Below are positions 1 through 11,693 of a DNA stretch of 64,000 bases, piece after piece. The DNA is taken from the NCBI GenBank assembly GCA_051294375.1, contig CM119263.1:27676568-27740567 (forward strand), read 5' to 3'. The DNA comes from Paraspadella gotoi (Eukaryota; Chaetognatha). The notes under the pieces are model-generated. The model saw only the letters and a program-made list of their open reading frames with translations. It was not told the origin of the DNA and did not search any database. Both the position numbers and the translations under genes were made by a program. How positions within the stretch are numbered: position 1 is the stretch's first letter; each line of letters begins with the position of its first letter.

Positions 1-708
1 ATGTTAATTTTTTCCTTTAATGTTAATTTAACACAATCATCATACAATAATCAAACTAACAATCAAACCTCAATCAAACGAAAAAAAAAAACAGTTAAAA
101 CAGTCAAAACAGAGAAAAAGCATAATTGCATTTTTAAATAAATCATAATTTCTTTATAGAGAGAAAAAATATCCCAAAATTATGATCGGGGGCGTGGAGG
201 TTGTAGGAGGGCAAAAATTAAGGGGGCGGGGGTGGCGGGGGCGGCACTCGCGTGGGCCACCGATGAGGGGAGAGGCGCCAACATCCGTTCCGAGTTTTTA
301 TTGAAAACTATTTAGTTTAAACTGAAATCTTAACATCGCAAGAGTACGTAGCAAGCCACCAAAAGCAAATCGGATCGGAGGCTCGGGCGATCATAGGAAC
401 TGTAAATTCTACCCTTGTCACTAGCTTGTTCTAGTTTCAGTAGCATTGATCATTGATAAAAATGGAAATTGTTGTTTACATAAAAATGGGGGGATGTTTC
501 GTCTCTTATCAGCGCGAAAATAGTTTTAACTTCAATTTTAATCAACATCTGCGATCCAAACCAACAGAAGTAGATAATAAGATGGATAGATAATTTCTCA
601 AATTCTAATTTTTAATTTTTAATTTCCTCTTTCTTTTTTTGGTATTAATAAAAATTAAAAAAAATTCCTGTTTCTCTTCAATTTCTAATTTTATTACCAG
701 TTGTTTTT

Positions 709-710
<2 letters not shown>

Positions 711-779
<69 letters not shown>
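711..779. repeat. (CTAT)n microsatellite
   Basis: About 17 perfect tetranucleotide units, read directly. The open frames through it (LSIYLSIY) are repeat translation, not a gene. Confidence 0.97.
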
Positions 780-783
<4 letters not shown>

Positions 784-1067
784 ATTCGTCTATCCTGAAA
801 CGTATTCCGCTGTTCCGTCGCACTCGGCCTTCTTCACCCTAACTTTTATCCCAACCCAAAAATGTATCTACTTCCCACCCGAAACCATCATCTCATCGCC
901 TTATCTTCTCTTTAATGGGAAAAAGTTCACTACGAACGACGCCCACCGTCTCGAAAAACCACCCGAGGACCTCTCAACCACTCTCCAAAGTCTCTACCCC
1001 CACCAACCCGCTCGCCATCTTCAACAAAAAAAAAAAAAAAACCAGCGTCGCTGCCTCCACTTGGTTT

Positions 1068-1252
<185 letters not shown>

Positions 1253-1638
1253 ACATAAAAATGCCATAAATGTTGAGAATAGTTTTGAGTCTATTACAGA
1301 TAATCCCCATTTTGGTTTTAAAATATTCTCAACAGTTATTAATGACTTTATAATCTGTATGTATAATAATATAGCTATAGTATTTACTATTAAAAAACTT
1401 GCAATCTAAAAGCTTTTTTCAACTTATATTACTAAGACCTTGGACCGAACATTTGAATTTCCTTTTTTCCATATTTTTATTTAACTTATTAGCTCTTTTG
1501 TTAATTAAGCTACGATTTACGACTCATGCTCGGCATTTAATCTCTAAAACTACAATCTGCGAGAAACGCTTTCATTTTTTTTTATTAAATTCGTTCAATA
1601 AATCTTTGACTTCCAAACATTCCCTCTTTCTAACTTAC

Positions 1639-1794
1639 CCCTGAGGTAAGCTCCGAAGTGGTCTTTGGGGTTGATCTCGCTGCTGATGATCTGCAGCGTA
1701 GAGTTGGGTAGAATTCGTGAGTCTGAATTGATTTCGTGAACTTGATGTTCCAAGTGAGGAATCAGGTATTTGTAGTTTTCGTCGATGAGAAGAC
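1639..1794 (-). CDS. Ionotropic glutamate receptor, exon 2 (amino-terminal domain)
   Basis: This is an internal exon on the minus strand. An acceptor (ending CAATCAG) lies just before 1794 and a GTAAGT donor begins at 1638. The exon is 156 nt: 2 nt complete a codon split with exon 1, then 51 codons and 1 nt remain. It encodes the start of a type-1 periplasmic-binding-protein (ANF-receptor) fold. Visible landmarks are a first beta strand ending LLID, a helix with HEINSDSRILPNSTL, and INPKDHFGAY. The same order (IN, xLLPNTTL, INxxDSFEAS) is a hallmark of the amino-terminal domain of kainate-type glutamate receptors. The domain sits outside the cell and directs subunit assembly. The ligand-binding and channel parts must lie beyond the left edge. 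A receptor guanylate cyclase or another ANF-domain receptor is possible but fits less well. Confidence 0.72.
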
Positions 1795-2252
1795 CTGATT
1801 GAGGATCAGTTGACAATTGATTGATTTATTGATTGATTGATTGACAATCAGTTACAATTGTAGGAATTATAAATTATAAATTATCAATCCCTTAGATTAG
1901 GATCAGGCTGGTAAAGTTCCCGTCTCGCTTAACTGTTAGGCGACCACAGGGCTAGTAAAAGACCGGACCTTTGGATTGCTAGGCGATTGACTCTCATCCG
2001 CATCGAATGACCAAAGTTTGTGTATTCCGCGCCAAGTGGTGAATATCCATAAATTTTAATTCTAAATCCCCCTTTAATGCTGGTTCTTGGTTGGAAAGAC
2101 ATTTGACGGCCCCTCTCTCGCTTTCCATAGATTAAGCGGGGGGGAGGGGTGAGATTGAACTTGGTCATGATGCCCACAACAAGCGCAACATACATAGTAC
2201 AGAAACAACAACCAACAACAACAACGACAAAAAGCGCCCCCCCTTCGCTCAC
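1795..2252 (-). other. Intron 1 of the glutamate-receptor gene
   Basis: 458 nt between a GTGAGC donor (minus strand, starting at 2252) and an AG acceptor at 1796-1795. It splits a codon after its first base on both sides. A (TTGA)n-like stretch lies near the acceptor at about 1815-1850. No gene is seen inside. Confidence 0.65.
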
Positions 2253-2448
2253 CGATACGAAAATCCGTCTTCGGTTCTTTGACGATTTCGCCGGCGCCAA
2301 AAACGACGCCGGAGACGAGCGACGCCGCAAAGAGGATGCGGCGCCACGAGTCGAGACGGCGCCACGAGTCGAGTCGGCGCCGCGCCGACGCGACGCTGGG
2401 ATGTAGCGAGGGTCGGCCACCCGGATGTAATTGGTCGTCGTCGTCCAT
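2253..2448 (-). CDS. Ionotropic glutamate receptor, exon 1 (signal region)
   Basis: This is the first coding exon: 65 codons plus 1 nt, starting at the ATG at 2448-2446 and ending at a GTGAGC donor. The first 37 residues are acidic then basic, and include a short duplication (RRLDSW twice) from an 18-bp tandem repeat. Residues about 38-55 are hydrophobic (ILFAASLVSGVVFGAG) and can act as a signal sequence. After that, PKTDFRI leads straight into exon 2, and the joined codon is GGT, giving TDFRIGLLID, the classical first strand of an ANF-receptor fold. Longer in-frame extension upstream (to 2958) is possible but runs through alanine-rich low-complexity sequence, so I prefer the ATG in ATGGACGACG. 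The exon is very GC-rich, unlike the DNA around it. Confidence 0.65.
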
Positions 2449-2849
2449 CTTCGGCGGATAAAAGTCGTGCGGGTGCCAAGGGGGTGGCGCGAGGGAGCGG
2501 GGTGGAGAATAGGGTGGTGGGGGAGAGGGAAAGAGTCGGTGGAGTGGAGTAGGTGTTGATTGGAGTGGTAAGGGTGAGTTAAGAGAAAGAGTGTTGAGTG
2601 GAAAGAGAGAAAAAAGTGATGATTCTTTGAGCGAGGATCGAGCGACGATTCTCGTTGTTGTTGTTGTCGTCCTCTTCCTCTTTTTAGACTTCGATCGACG
2701 CCATCTAGTGTCGAAGCGACACCAGGCGGCGTCGACTGCGTCGTAAAAGAGCGCCGAGTTTGTTTTCTTCTTCTCCAGCGCCACGCCCCTTCGAAGAGGC
2801 GCGCGTTTCCGTCGCCCAAATGCGTCATTTAACGCCGTCCGTGCGGCGG

Positions 2850-2881
<32 letters not shown>

Positions 2882-2960
2882 GCGGATGTATCGGCCGCTG
2901 GTTGTGATGTCCGCCCGCGACGGCGTCGATTGAAAAAGGGATAGAATTTTTTACCCATTT
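2449..2960 (-). promoter_or_regulatory. GC-rich upstream region of the receptor gene
   Basis: CpG-dense DNA directly 5' of the receptor start, including a (GGC)n run at about 2850-2885. It contains GACGCCATCTAGTG at 2698-2711, a near match to the CTCF core. Overlapping minus-strand frames stay open here because of the composition. It may be promoter, 5' UTR or extra N-terminal coding; the sequence does not decide. Confidence 0.35.
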
Positions 2961-3409
2961 GCGTTTTTTGCTTTTCCTTGTTCTTTTATTTTTGTTTTCT
3001 TATTTTGTTTATTTATTTGTTCTTTTTCTTTATAACTGGGCCGCCATCTTCGTAGAATCCTGACAAAATATAAAAAACATATTATTTAATTAAACATGTT
3101 TGTAGGTGGTTTAAGGCGTTTTATATAATATGAAAGGGTCAAAATATTTTGACGTTTAATTTCCTCCTTGTGGCCTTCTTCGTCGTGTTTTGTTCTTACT
3201 ACAATAATGGTAAATATAGAAGGTTAGAAAACAATTGAAAATAAAAAATAAGCTGATGCGTATAAAAAAAAGTCTGGAACAAGGATTAAAAGCGGAAGGG
3301 AGAAAAGAGAGAGGGAAGAGGAAGAGAATTATTGAGGAAGACAGTCTGACTAAGAACCCTCGTCGGTACCTTTTTTTATCATTCTTATCTCGATTATTAT
3401 TTTTATTAA
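2961..3409. other. No gene seen
   Basis: AT-rich. Holds a GCCGCCATCTTCG motif (3040-3052, YY1-like) and purine-rich stretches. The short open frames are not convincing. Confidence 0.55.
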
Positions 3410-4332
3410 TTTTTAGTCGGAATCTATAATTCACTTTGTCGGTCCGTCGATCTCCCCCCCCCAAATCTTGTCGGGCATTCACTTAAATCATGTCAGCAAA
3501 AAACTTGGATGGTGAGATTGGAGTGAAATTTTGTGTGTGGGTGGGAAACTGTGTGAATGAGCTGGATATAAAATTTCAATGGAATCGTTCAAGTGGAAAT
3601 AAGTTTAATTGAAAAAATCATAAGTCACGTTTACTTGAATCTTTTTTCTTATAATTACAAAAATTAATCCTAATTTGATAAATTGATTGAGATGAAATGT
3701 TGTGTGTGTGAAGGAAAGTAAGTGCTTGAACTCAATATAAAGTTTTGATGGAATCGTGCGAGTGGAAATGAGTTTAAATGGAATAAAAACAAACGTCACT
3801 TTTATTTGATTTTTTTTAAATTTTAAAGTTTTTCTCTCTCTCACTGAGATAAAATGATAGATAGGCTGATTAATTAGTTGTTTGAATGATTGATAGATTT
3901 TCATTACTTCAATAATTGATTATTAAATTTCAGTTGAGCAAATTATGCTAGTCCAGCAAATTATGCAAGTTGACCAAATTATGCCAGTTGACCAAATTAT
4001 GCCAGTTGACCAAATTATGTCAGTTGACCAAATTATGCCAGTTGTCCAAATTATCCCAGTTGTCCAAATTATCCCAGCAGACCAAATTATGCCAGTTGAC
4101 CAAATTATGCAAGTTGGTATTGGCGCAGCGACTGGTAATGATTGATAGATCAATTGATTTATAGTTTTTTTCATAGATTTATTAAGAAGTCTGTTATGAT
4201 TTTTTAAGTTATGATTTGTTATAATCTGTTAAGATCACAAATTGAAAGTCAAAAAGAATTATCATTGGATTAGCTGATTACCACTTAATTATTGCAGGCA
4301 GATCCGATATTGTTTGCTCAAACTTGTTTTTT
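3410..4332 (+). mobile_element. R1 dispersed element, copy 1
   Basis: The copy opens with 'tctataattcactttgtcgg' followed by a GTCC-rich stretch. It then has the conserved body (GAAATTTTGTGTGTGGG, GGAATCGT, AGTGGAAAT) at 3510-3600 and a second, weaker body copy at 3670-3790. A tandem array follows at 3931-4115, and the tail ends 'tttgctcaaacttgtttt'. The same order recurs elsewhere in the window. It has no coding capacity, so I infer a non-autonomous transposable element with a microsatellite core, as known for pearl and Helentron-type elements. Its class is not proven. Confidence 0.65.
3931..4115. repeat. 18-bp tandem array inside R1
   Basis: About ten units of 'caaattatgccagttgac' with few substitutions. 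The unit length is a multiple of three, so frames of about 60 codons stay open on both strands. These are not genes. Confidence 0.93.
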
Positions 4333-4394
4333 GTTGTTTTTGAGTTGAACCAGTATTATGAAAGAGGACTGCCTTTGCTGTGTTTATTGTCTAA
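4333..4394. other. Short spacer after R1 copy 1
   Basis: Nothing recognisable. Confidence 0.5.
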
Positions 4395-4895
4395 GCGACA
4401 TCCAAAGAAGTTAAAAGATTAATTGAGGTCGTTGTCTGTGAAACAGTGGTAAAATGGAAACAACCGCGCAGCGCTAAACGCGGCATGTCTGGGGGGGTTT
4501 CCTTACCTTCACCTCTTAGGGTGAGAGCCGAATAGGTCTTACAACCAAGCTATACATCCCTTCAAGGATCAGATGACAGTTAGGGAAGGAACGTGGTAAG
4601 TTCACAGAGATGCAGATTTCCATTGAAAGTAGGTTAAGTTTCTTTTTTTATGTTGAGCATTTTTCATGGAGGCCAGATTTTGGTTGATTTGGATAAGCAA
4701 TATAGGCTTTGGACCAATTAGTTTGAACGTGAACTGATCATGTTTTAATGCTATTATTTAATTTGTAAGTCATTTAGCCGACATTGATAAGATTATTATA
4801 ACTGATTCAAAGATACATGAAATTTATCATCCAAAATTAATCGATTGAAGGGTACATGACAATATGTAAATAATATAAAAGAAATTATTATGCTC
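4395..4895. repeat. Diverged tandem duplicate, copy A
   Basis: About 500 bp that aligns with 5030-5545 at an offset of 635-654. Shared blocks include 'ggaaacaaccgcgcag', 'gagagccga', 'ggttaagtttct' and 'attttggttga'. No coding potential is seen. It could be an old element or a structured RNA locus. Confidence 0.7.
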
Positions 4896-5029
4896 ACAAT
4901 ATATGTGTCTTTTCTTTATTTATTTATAATGATAACTAAGAAAATTTTATGAATTTGCGTTTAGTTCTTCCTACAAAGTTTTAATAGTCAATACAGTTAT
5001 TTTTCAATAGCCTTGTCATATGTTCAGGG

Positions 5030-5545
5030 GACATTCGAAGAAGTCATCAGAGCTATTAAGGTCGGGTTTTTTTTGGTAAAAGATATGTCGTAGTAATTAA
5101 AAATAAAATGGAAACAATCGCGCAGAGATTAACGCGGAATCTCTGGAGGGGGTTTTCCTTACGTTGACCTATACGGGCGAGAGCCGAGCTGATCTTATTA
5201 CCCAGCAATTCATCCCATCAAGGAGGTCAGCTAGGTAAGGAACTAATTAGCAACATCGCAGAGATACAGGTTTCCGATTTCAGAAGGTTAAGTTTCTCTT
5301 TTTATCTAGAGAGCTTTCTTCCCCACACAAAATTTTGGTTGACTTGGATACTTATCAAGCCTTTGGTCCAAATAGTTTGGACATGAAATGACCGTGTTTT
5401 GTGAATGTTTTCTTATTGATAAGTCGGTTAGCCGGCATTCAATCGATCAGTATACATGTTTCAACGAGAGATTGAACTTTTATCAAAAATCTATCGATTA
5501 GTTGGCATACGACAAGATGTAAATGAGAATATAGAAATTAAATGG
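5030..5545. repeat. Diverged tandem duplicate, copy B
   Basis: Partner of copy A. It contains a perfect 8-bp hairpin (5123-5130 with 5138-5145, 7-nt loop) whose equivalent in copy A is broken. Indels are few, so the blocks stay in register over about 500 bp. Confidence 0.7.
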
Positions 5546-5555
5546 TTGATATTTA

Positions 5556-5690
5556 TTTTTAGATAGGTCCGTCGGTCCCACCCCTAAATATTGTCGGTAA
5601 ATCATTTTTGTCAAATCAGAACATCATATTATGCTAAATTAAGCAAAAAAACAATGTCTGTCCGTCCGTCTTTCTGTCTGTTTGTCTATT

Positions 5691-5721
<31 letters not shown>

Positions 5722-6345
5722 TCGTCCCCCTTAGCAAAAAACTCCAATTACTCGTGATTGAATGGATGGATTAGAATGAAATTTTGTGTGTGGTTAGAAA
5801 AGTGTGTGATTGAGCTGGATATACAGTTTCGATGGAATCGTGTGAGTGGAAATTAGTTTAAATGGAAAAAACATAAGTCACATTAACTTAAATCTTTTTT
5901 TACTAATTTTCACCCATAATTACTCGAATTGCAAGTTGATGCAAGTTGAAAAATGATGCAAGTTGAAAAAAATGATACAAGTTGAAAATATGATGCAAGT
6001 TGATAAAAATTTAAAAAAAAGATGTGAGTTAAAAAATGATGCGAGTTGAAAAAATGATGCGAATTTGAAAAATAATGCGAGTTAAAAAATGATGCGAATT
6101 TGAAAAATGATGAAAGTCAAAAAAATGAGGCGAGTTCAAAAAAGTTTTCAAGTTGAAAAAATGATGCAAGTTGAAAATATGATGCAAGTTGAAAAAAATT
6201 ATGCAAGTTGACAAAATGAAGCAAGTTAAAAAAAATGATGCAAGTTTAAAAAATGATGCGTGTAAAAAATAAGATGAAAGTGGAAAAAATAATAATAGTT
6301 AAAAAATTATTTGTACTTTATTTGTAATTATTTCTACTTTAGTAT

Positions 6346-6416
<71 letters not shown>

Positions 6417-6486
6417 TTTTTTTATTTAGCTGATTACCTCTTAATTATCGTGGGCAGATCCGACATTGTTTGCTCAAACTTGTTTA
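5556..6486 (+). mobile_element. R1 dispersed element, copy 2
   Basis: The head with 'ggtccgtcggtccc' is shortened compared with copies 1 and 3. It is followed by a TCTG microsatellite at 5655-5718 and the conserved body at 5755-5875. A tandem array of a 17-18 bp unit like 'aaaatgatgcaagttga' fills about 5935-6300, and (ATTT)n runs about 6340-6427. The tail 'cagatccgacattgtttgct' ends at 6485. Confidence 0.7.
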
Positions 6487-6751
6487 AAATAATGTATAGC
6501 TTTGATTTTAATTTTAATTTGATTTTTTTCCAATTTTGATTTCAAGTTTTTTTCCTAATTTTATATAATATTGAATTGATAATTAAAAAGTAAAATTAAT
6601 TATCAATTAAAGGCCATTGTCTCTCTCAGTCGTGTCGCCCACTTCCGGAAAGATTAACGAGAGAACAGGATGAAAACGCGAGAAGGAATGAAAAGCGATT
6701 CCATCTAAATTTCCAGGCCGTTTTGCCCTCCCCCGTCTTGCGTGGGGAAAA

Positions 6752-6756
<5 letters not shown>
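6487..6756. other. No gene seen
   Basis: AT-rich spacer, then a short GC-richer stretch before the GA tract. Confidence 0.5.
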
Positions 6757-6807
<51 letters not shown>

Positions 6808-6950
6808 GAGAGAGAGAAAGAGAGAAAGAGAGAGAGAGAGAGAGAGAGCGTGAAGAGGGATAAAGAGTGAAAGCGCGAGACAGACAGAGAGAGAGAGAAA
6901 AGAGGAAAAGCATAAAGCAAGAAAAATAGAAAAATATATAAAGAAAAATA

Positions 6951-6986
<36 letters not shown>

Positions 6987-7105
6987 AATAAAGAAAAAAA
7001 GAAAGAAGAATAGAAAAGTAAGAGGACGCAATAAAAGAAAAGAAGAATAGAGAAGAAAAGAAGAAAAGGAAGACGAGATGGAGATTAGCGCCATGAGGTC
7101 AGTGA

Positions 7106-7189
<84 letters not shown>

Positions 7190-7190
7190 A
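6757..7190. repeat. GA, GAAA and TC repeat complex
   Basis: (GA)n at 6757-6850, (GAAA)n at about 6952-6990 and (TC)n at 7108-7190. The first and last are inverted relative to each other and could pair. Confidence 0.95.
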
Positions 7191-8664
7191 CTTACGGAGT
7201 TGAGTCCCAATCGATGAAGTTTACCATTTTTTCGGGTCGATAGTTTTTTTTGGCTCTGATTGGTCAAAGTGGTCAGAGGTCGATCAATGGTTGGCTAAAA
7301 AAAGAGTCTAGAGCAATGACCGATAGAGAGATGGAAGCTCGGTACTTTTCGTACCCATGTTCTTCCGTTCTATCCTGTTTATATGTGGCGTATATTGTGC
7401 ATATGAGTAAAGTAAAGTGTTATATAATTTTTTTCATAAAAAATGAGAAAAAGGTGCTAGGTTAAGAGTCTTTACATATGATAATACGTTAAGAGAGGAT
7501 AATACATCTCATACAATAACTAGTACCTATTATTGCTAAGATGTCACACTTCATTTTCTCGATGTGAATTTATTCGAAGTCAATCCATCAATCTCCAAGC
7601 GATCACCAAGCGATCACCAAGCGATCACCAAGCTTCGAAAGAAACGATCCCGACGGAAAAGCCAATCAAATGCGAGAAAATGGACTTTGGCGGGAAAATA
7701 TTTCCTCGAAGTTTCTGACTCAAATGAGCGGAAAATTTGAAGTAGGATGGCGTAGGATGAGGGAGGGGCGGAGAATTGGAGCGGGGATCAAAATGGGGTC
7801 TGAAAGGGATAATAAAAGAGTAGCAACGAAGAACAGTTCAGAACACCTTTGAAATTCGGAAGAAGCTGAATTTATTTTTTTTTTACAGCTGCAAAAAAGC
7901 CAATTTTCTGATTTCGAAGAAAAATACTTAATTGTTTACGAATCGAGCATGTTTTTTTTTTTTTCATTTTAATTAATTCACGCGAAAGTCGAGAACGCTG
8001 TTCATTTGTTCACGATTGCTTTCGATACAAGAGCGCTTGAGGTTTGAGAATTCGACGGGAACTAATACTTTTAAACAAAAGATTTCGCTTTCTTCTTATT
8101 CTCTTTCATCTCGGTGCGAACTCGCAAACAATTTTTCTCCTTCCAAAAAAAGGCCATAAAGTGACAATTAGTTCGACCGATTATATTTTTCTATTATATT
8201 TTGATAAACAATTTTGAGTCTTCTGCCTTCTGCTTTCTGCAAGGCAAAATTTTTTTTCTTGAACTCAATAATAATTCCTTTTTTTTTATTCTTTTATAAA
8301 TTTTTTCATCTCACATTATCATCGGCATTCGCAAGAAAAACTTTTGTGAAATTTTTTCGCCCTTTGTCCTTCCATTGAATTTCTTTGCTGACGTCAGGAA
8401 AAAATAAGAAACGGATAAAATGCGATGCTTGCAGTCTGCTTGAGAAAAAAAAAAGAATTCGGCAAGAAGAAAGCAAAATAAAAGAAGAGAAATAAAAACT
8501 GAAAATATGTTAATAAACCCAAGCGAGAAAATAAATACAATTTTAAATAATAATTAAATAAATAAATAAATGAATAGCTAAAAAAAATAAATTAATAAAT
8601 AAATAAATAAACATCCAGTGTGAAGATGAAAGTCAATGAAGAGAAGGGAAGATAGAAAAAAGAG
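7191..8664. other. No gene seen
   Basis: A 12-bp unit 'aagcgatcacc(a)' is repeated three to four times at about 7597-7632. The rest is AT-rich with poly-T runs. No open frame here looks real. Confidence 0.5.
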
Positions 8665-8673
8665 AAAGAAATA

Positions 8674-8732
<59 letters not shown>

Positions 8733-8735
8733 GAA
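8665..8735. repeat. (AAAG)n microsatellite
   Basis: About 16 tetranucleotide units, read directly. Confidence 0.95.
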
Positions 8736-9089
8736 ATAAAAAGAAAGAAAAAAGAAAGGAGGAAAGATAAAAAAAAAAAAAGCTTGATGAAAAGAAGGAA
8801 CGCCTTTACTAATACAAGAAAGAAATTTCTTCTTTTCTTCTTAAAACTCTTTCTCGATGTACCGACTTTTTCCTAAATCTTTTAAAGCGAAGAAAGAACC
8901 CGTTTGTCCAGAGCCCCTTGTCCCAAGAAATCCCGCCTCTTAAACGGTCTTTGTCTAGGCCCCATGTCCCGGGCCCTTCGACCCCACTCCCCCACCCTTC
9001 ATCCCCCTTCCCTCTTTCCCAACCGGGCGATAAAAGCACGAATCACTCGGCTCCTTTTTTCCCCGCTTCCGGTTTCGCAATTACTCGCG
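8736..9089. other. No gene seen
   Basis: Purine-rich, then a C-rich stretch (8990-9020). Overlapping frames on both strands are not convincing. Confidence 0.45.
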
Positions 9090-9440
9090 TCGTTGCTCGG
9101 GAAATGAGTCGCGAAATTGGGGCGCGGCGAAATCCTTTGGCGATGGCCGCTTGTCGTAGGCGAAATCCGACAACGTTCGTTCCTTGCCAAGGTTGAAATT
9201 CTTTAGCGATCGCCGATTGGGATAAGCGAAATCATACAACGAGAGCTGCTTGTCGTAGGTAAAAAAACTACAACTCTCCCCGATTTTTATAAGCAAAATA
9301 CTTTGGTTATCGCCGCTTGTCCTTTTCCAAGGGCTAAATGTTTTGGCGATCACCGCTTGTTAGCAAAATCCTACGATGATTATCCTTTTCCATAGATGAT
9401 CGCCGCATAATCTTTCGGCAATATTCTTTCGTCATAAGCT
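9090..9440. repeat. Degenerate satellite, about 45-60 bp unit
   Basis: Variants of 'gcgaaatcctttggcgat' followed by 'cgccgcttgtcgtagg' recur six to seven times with much drift. The repeat keeps frames open on both strands, which explains the short ORFs. Confidence 0.65.
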
Positions 9441-9732
9441 TTGTGAAGTCGAGTTTTTGAACAATTGCTTGAAATATACAAAATAAGACAAATGGTAGAA
9501 CAGAAGAATATAAAAAGAAAAACCTTCAAAATTAGCGTATAAAAACCAGCAAAACATTTGCGGTGAAGGTCATCAACTCTCTTCCCTCTCCTCTCTATTT
9601 CGTCTACATTGCCACATCCAAGTCGCCCCCTCCCCACCACCCACCCTACCACCTCCACCTCCACCTCCCTACCACCCTACCACCTCCACTCGCCTCGACG
9701 AATCCCCATTTTCCTTCAAGTGACTCCTCTTT
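9441..9732. other. No gene seen
   Basis: AT-rich, then a C-rich stretch 'ccaccctaccacctccacct' at about 9640-9690. Confidence 0.5.
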
Positions 9733-9966
9733 GGGTCACGTGACTTCAGTTTAGTTCCAATGACTCCAGTTTGGGTCACGTGATTGAAGTTTAGGTCACG
9801 TAACTCTAATGTGGGTCACGTGATTGAAATTTAGGTCACGTTACTCGAGTTTCGATAATTCTATTTGGGTCCCGTGACTCTTCAGTTTTTGTCACACGAC
9901 GCTGCTTTGTGTCACGTGAGGCTTGAGTTTGTGTCACGTGACTCTCGAGTTTGGGTCGCGTGACTC
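9733..9966. repeat. Satellite carrying GTCACGTGAC (E-box palindrome)
   Basis: About ten units of roughly 20-26 bp resembling 'gggtcacgtgactccagttt'. At least five keep an intact CACGTG core; others read CACGTA, CACGTT, CCCGTG or CGCGTG. GTCACGTGAC is the core bound by USF, MITF and TFEB-type bHLH-ZIP factors in animals. Function here is inference. Confidence 0.75.
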
Positions 9967-10688
9967 GCGGAAACGAAATTAAATTTTCCCGCCTGTCAAT
10001 TTTTTCAAAAGAGGGCGACGATGACAACGACTATGACGACGACGACGACGACGCGCCGTTTGAAGAGAGAGAGAGATGGTTCCGACGGGGGATGTGTTTT
10101 CAGTTTGTTTTCCTCTGTTTATTTGCGCTTAGAAATTTTTTTTTTCTTTTTTGTTTCGTTTCTTTTTTTCTTTTTCGGTGAAGAAAGAAAACCTTTTTTG
10201 GAGCCAAAACTATCAATTTGGTTGAGGCGGTTGAAGCTGTAAAAGAGGAGGTGGAAGTTTTATTCTATTTGGGAGAGAACATATATTTCTTTCATTCGCT
10301 TAGTTTATATTGCACATTGCTGAAAGTGAGTTGAAAATTTGGGTAAGTGAATTATATCATTTTCGTTACGATTATCATCGTTTCATTTTGAAATGATATT
10401 GCAAAAAGAGAAATCTCAAACTCGAACTGCATTACGAGTTCCCAATCTTTGTCGTCGTCGTCGTCGTCGTCGTCGTCCCATAATCAAGTGCTTGCCGTCG
10501 AAGTCTATGAGGGAAGCAATAATTGTTGGCGGTTTCCAAGCGACGCGTGGAAACAATTACCAGGCGCGGGTCGGCGTCCCTTCGCCGGAGAGAGGAGGAC
10601 GACGATTAAAAGGAAAACTGGTCCCTGGAGAAATTTGGGGGGAAAAATGGGGGAAAGAGGGGGTTGCGGAGGGGGGAGGGAGGGAGAA

Positions 10689-10690
<2 letters not shown>
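9967..10690. other. No gene seen; CGA and GTC runs
   Basis: A TTTTCCCGCC (E2F-like) motif lies at about 9985. (GAC)n is at 10021-10056 and (GTC)n at 10450-10482. The frames are trinucleotide translation. Confidence 0.5.

Positions 10691-10759
<69 letters not shown>
10691..10759. repeat. (GA)n microsatellite
   Basis: Perfect run of about 34 units. Confidence 0.97.
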
Positions 10760-10763
<4 letters not shown>

Positions 10764-11364
10764 AAAAAGAAACAAAGAAACAAAAAAAGGGGAAATAAGC
10801 TCCACTCAATTTCTCTCTGCGCAAGATTTTCCTCTTCCTTCATCGCCTCTTTTCTTCCATTTGGCAATGACCATCAGCAACGCCATTCATCAGAGACTCC
10901 GACGTCAATTTTTATCGCAAAGTTTATCGTTTATTTTCACGTCGCAGCTGACATCAACGCAGATGGTGAACGCAACATCGCGCCGCAAGAAAACTTCCGA
11001 TGAGAATCCGCTTTCAGTTTGAAATATAAAGGACCAGAGAAATGTTTCTTCGCGCAACGGAAACCGACCGCGAACCACAGACTCAAAACAACATGCGACA
11101 GTATTTGCAGCATTTTTAGCAGCATCATCCGAGTGCAGCATCGTAATTCGCCAATTTTTTTTCCCTTGTCTGATATTTTTCCGTCGTCGCGGATATAACG
11201 GCATTTAATGGGATTTAGTGGCGTTTAATAGGACGCGCCTGGAAGCTATGGCGATCCTAAATGACAATCTCGTCTCATGAAGCACCGGCGGAGAAACCCA
11301 GTGGTCATAATGATACGATTAAGAACTAGATGCTCTGTCATTTTTGGCCTGCTTTGACGACAAA
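10760..11364. other. No gene recognised
   Basis: About 10850-11030 is balanced in composition and has overlapping frames (10393-11022, 10449-11003). These frames run through the GA tract and lack recognisable domains. Confidence 0.4.
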
Positions 11365-11590
11365 AAAAGTCACGTGATGACAAATAAAATCACATGACGA
11401 CAAATGAAGTCATGTGATGACAAATGATTTCAGATGACGACAAATGAACTCAAATGATGACAATTGAAATCAAAATGAAGTCAAAGGACGATAAATGGAG
11501 TCACGTAAAGACAAATGAAGTCACGTAAAGACAAATAAAGTCACATGACTACAAATGAAGTCACATGACGACAAATGAAGTCACGTGACA
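11365..11590. repeat. 20-bp satellite with CACGTG
   Basis: About eleven units of 'gacaaatgaagtcacgtgat' type, mostly exactly 20 bp, with drift in the core (CACGTG, CACATG, CATGTG, CACGTA). The spacer differs from the 9.7-kb satellite, but the GTCACGTGA core is the same. Confidence 0.82.
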
Positions 11591-11693
11591 ATCTCTCGTC
11601 GCCAAATCGAGCCTCATATTTTATGGATCGAAATCGTGATTTTTTTTCCTTTCCTCTCTTCCTTTCCTTCTAAAAATTTGAAATTTAAATTTC

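Noticed and set aside
3931-4115. Array that could be read as CRISPR-like repeats
   Set aside because: Units are directly adjacent 18-mers without unique spacers, in a eukaryotic element.
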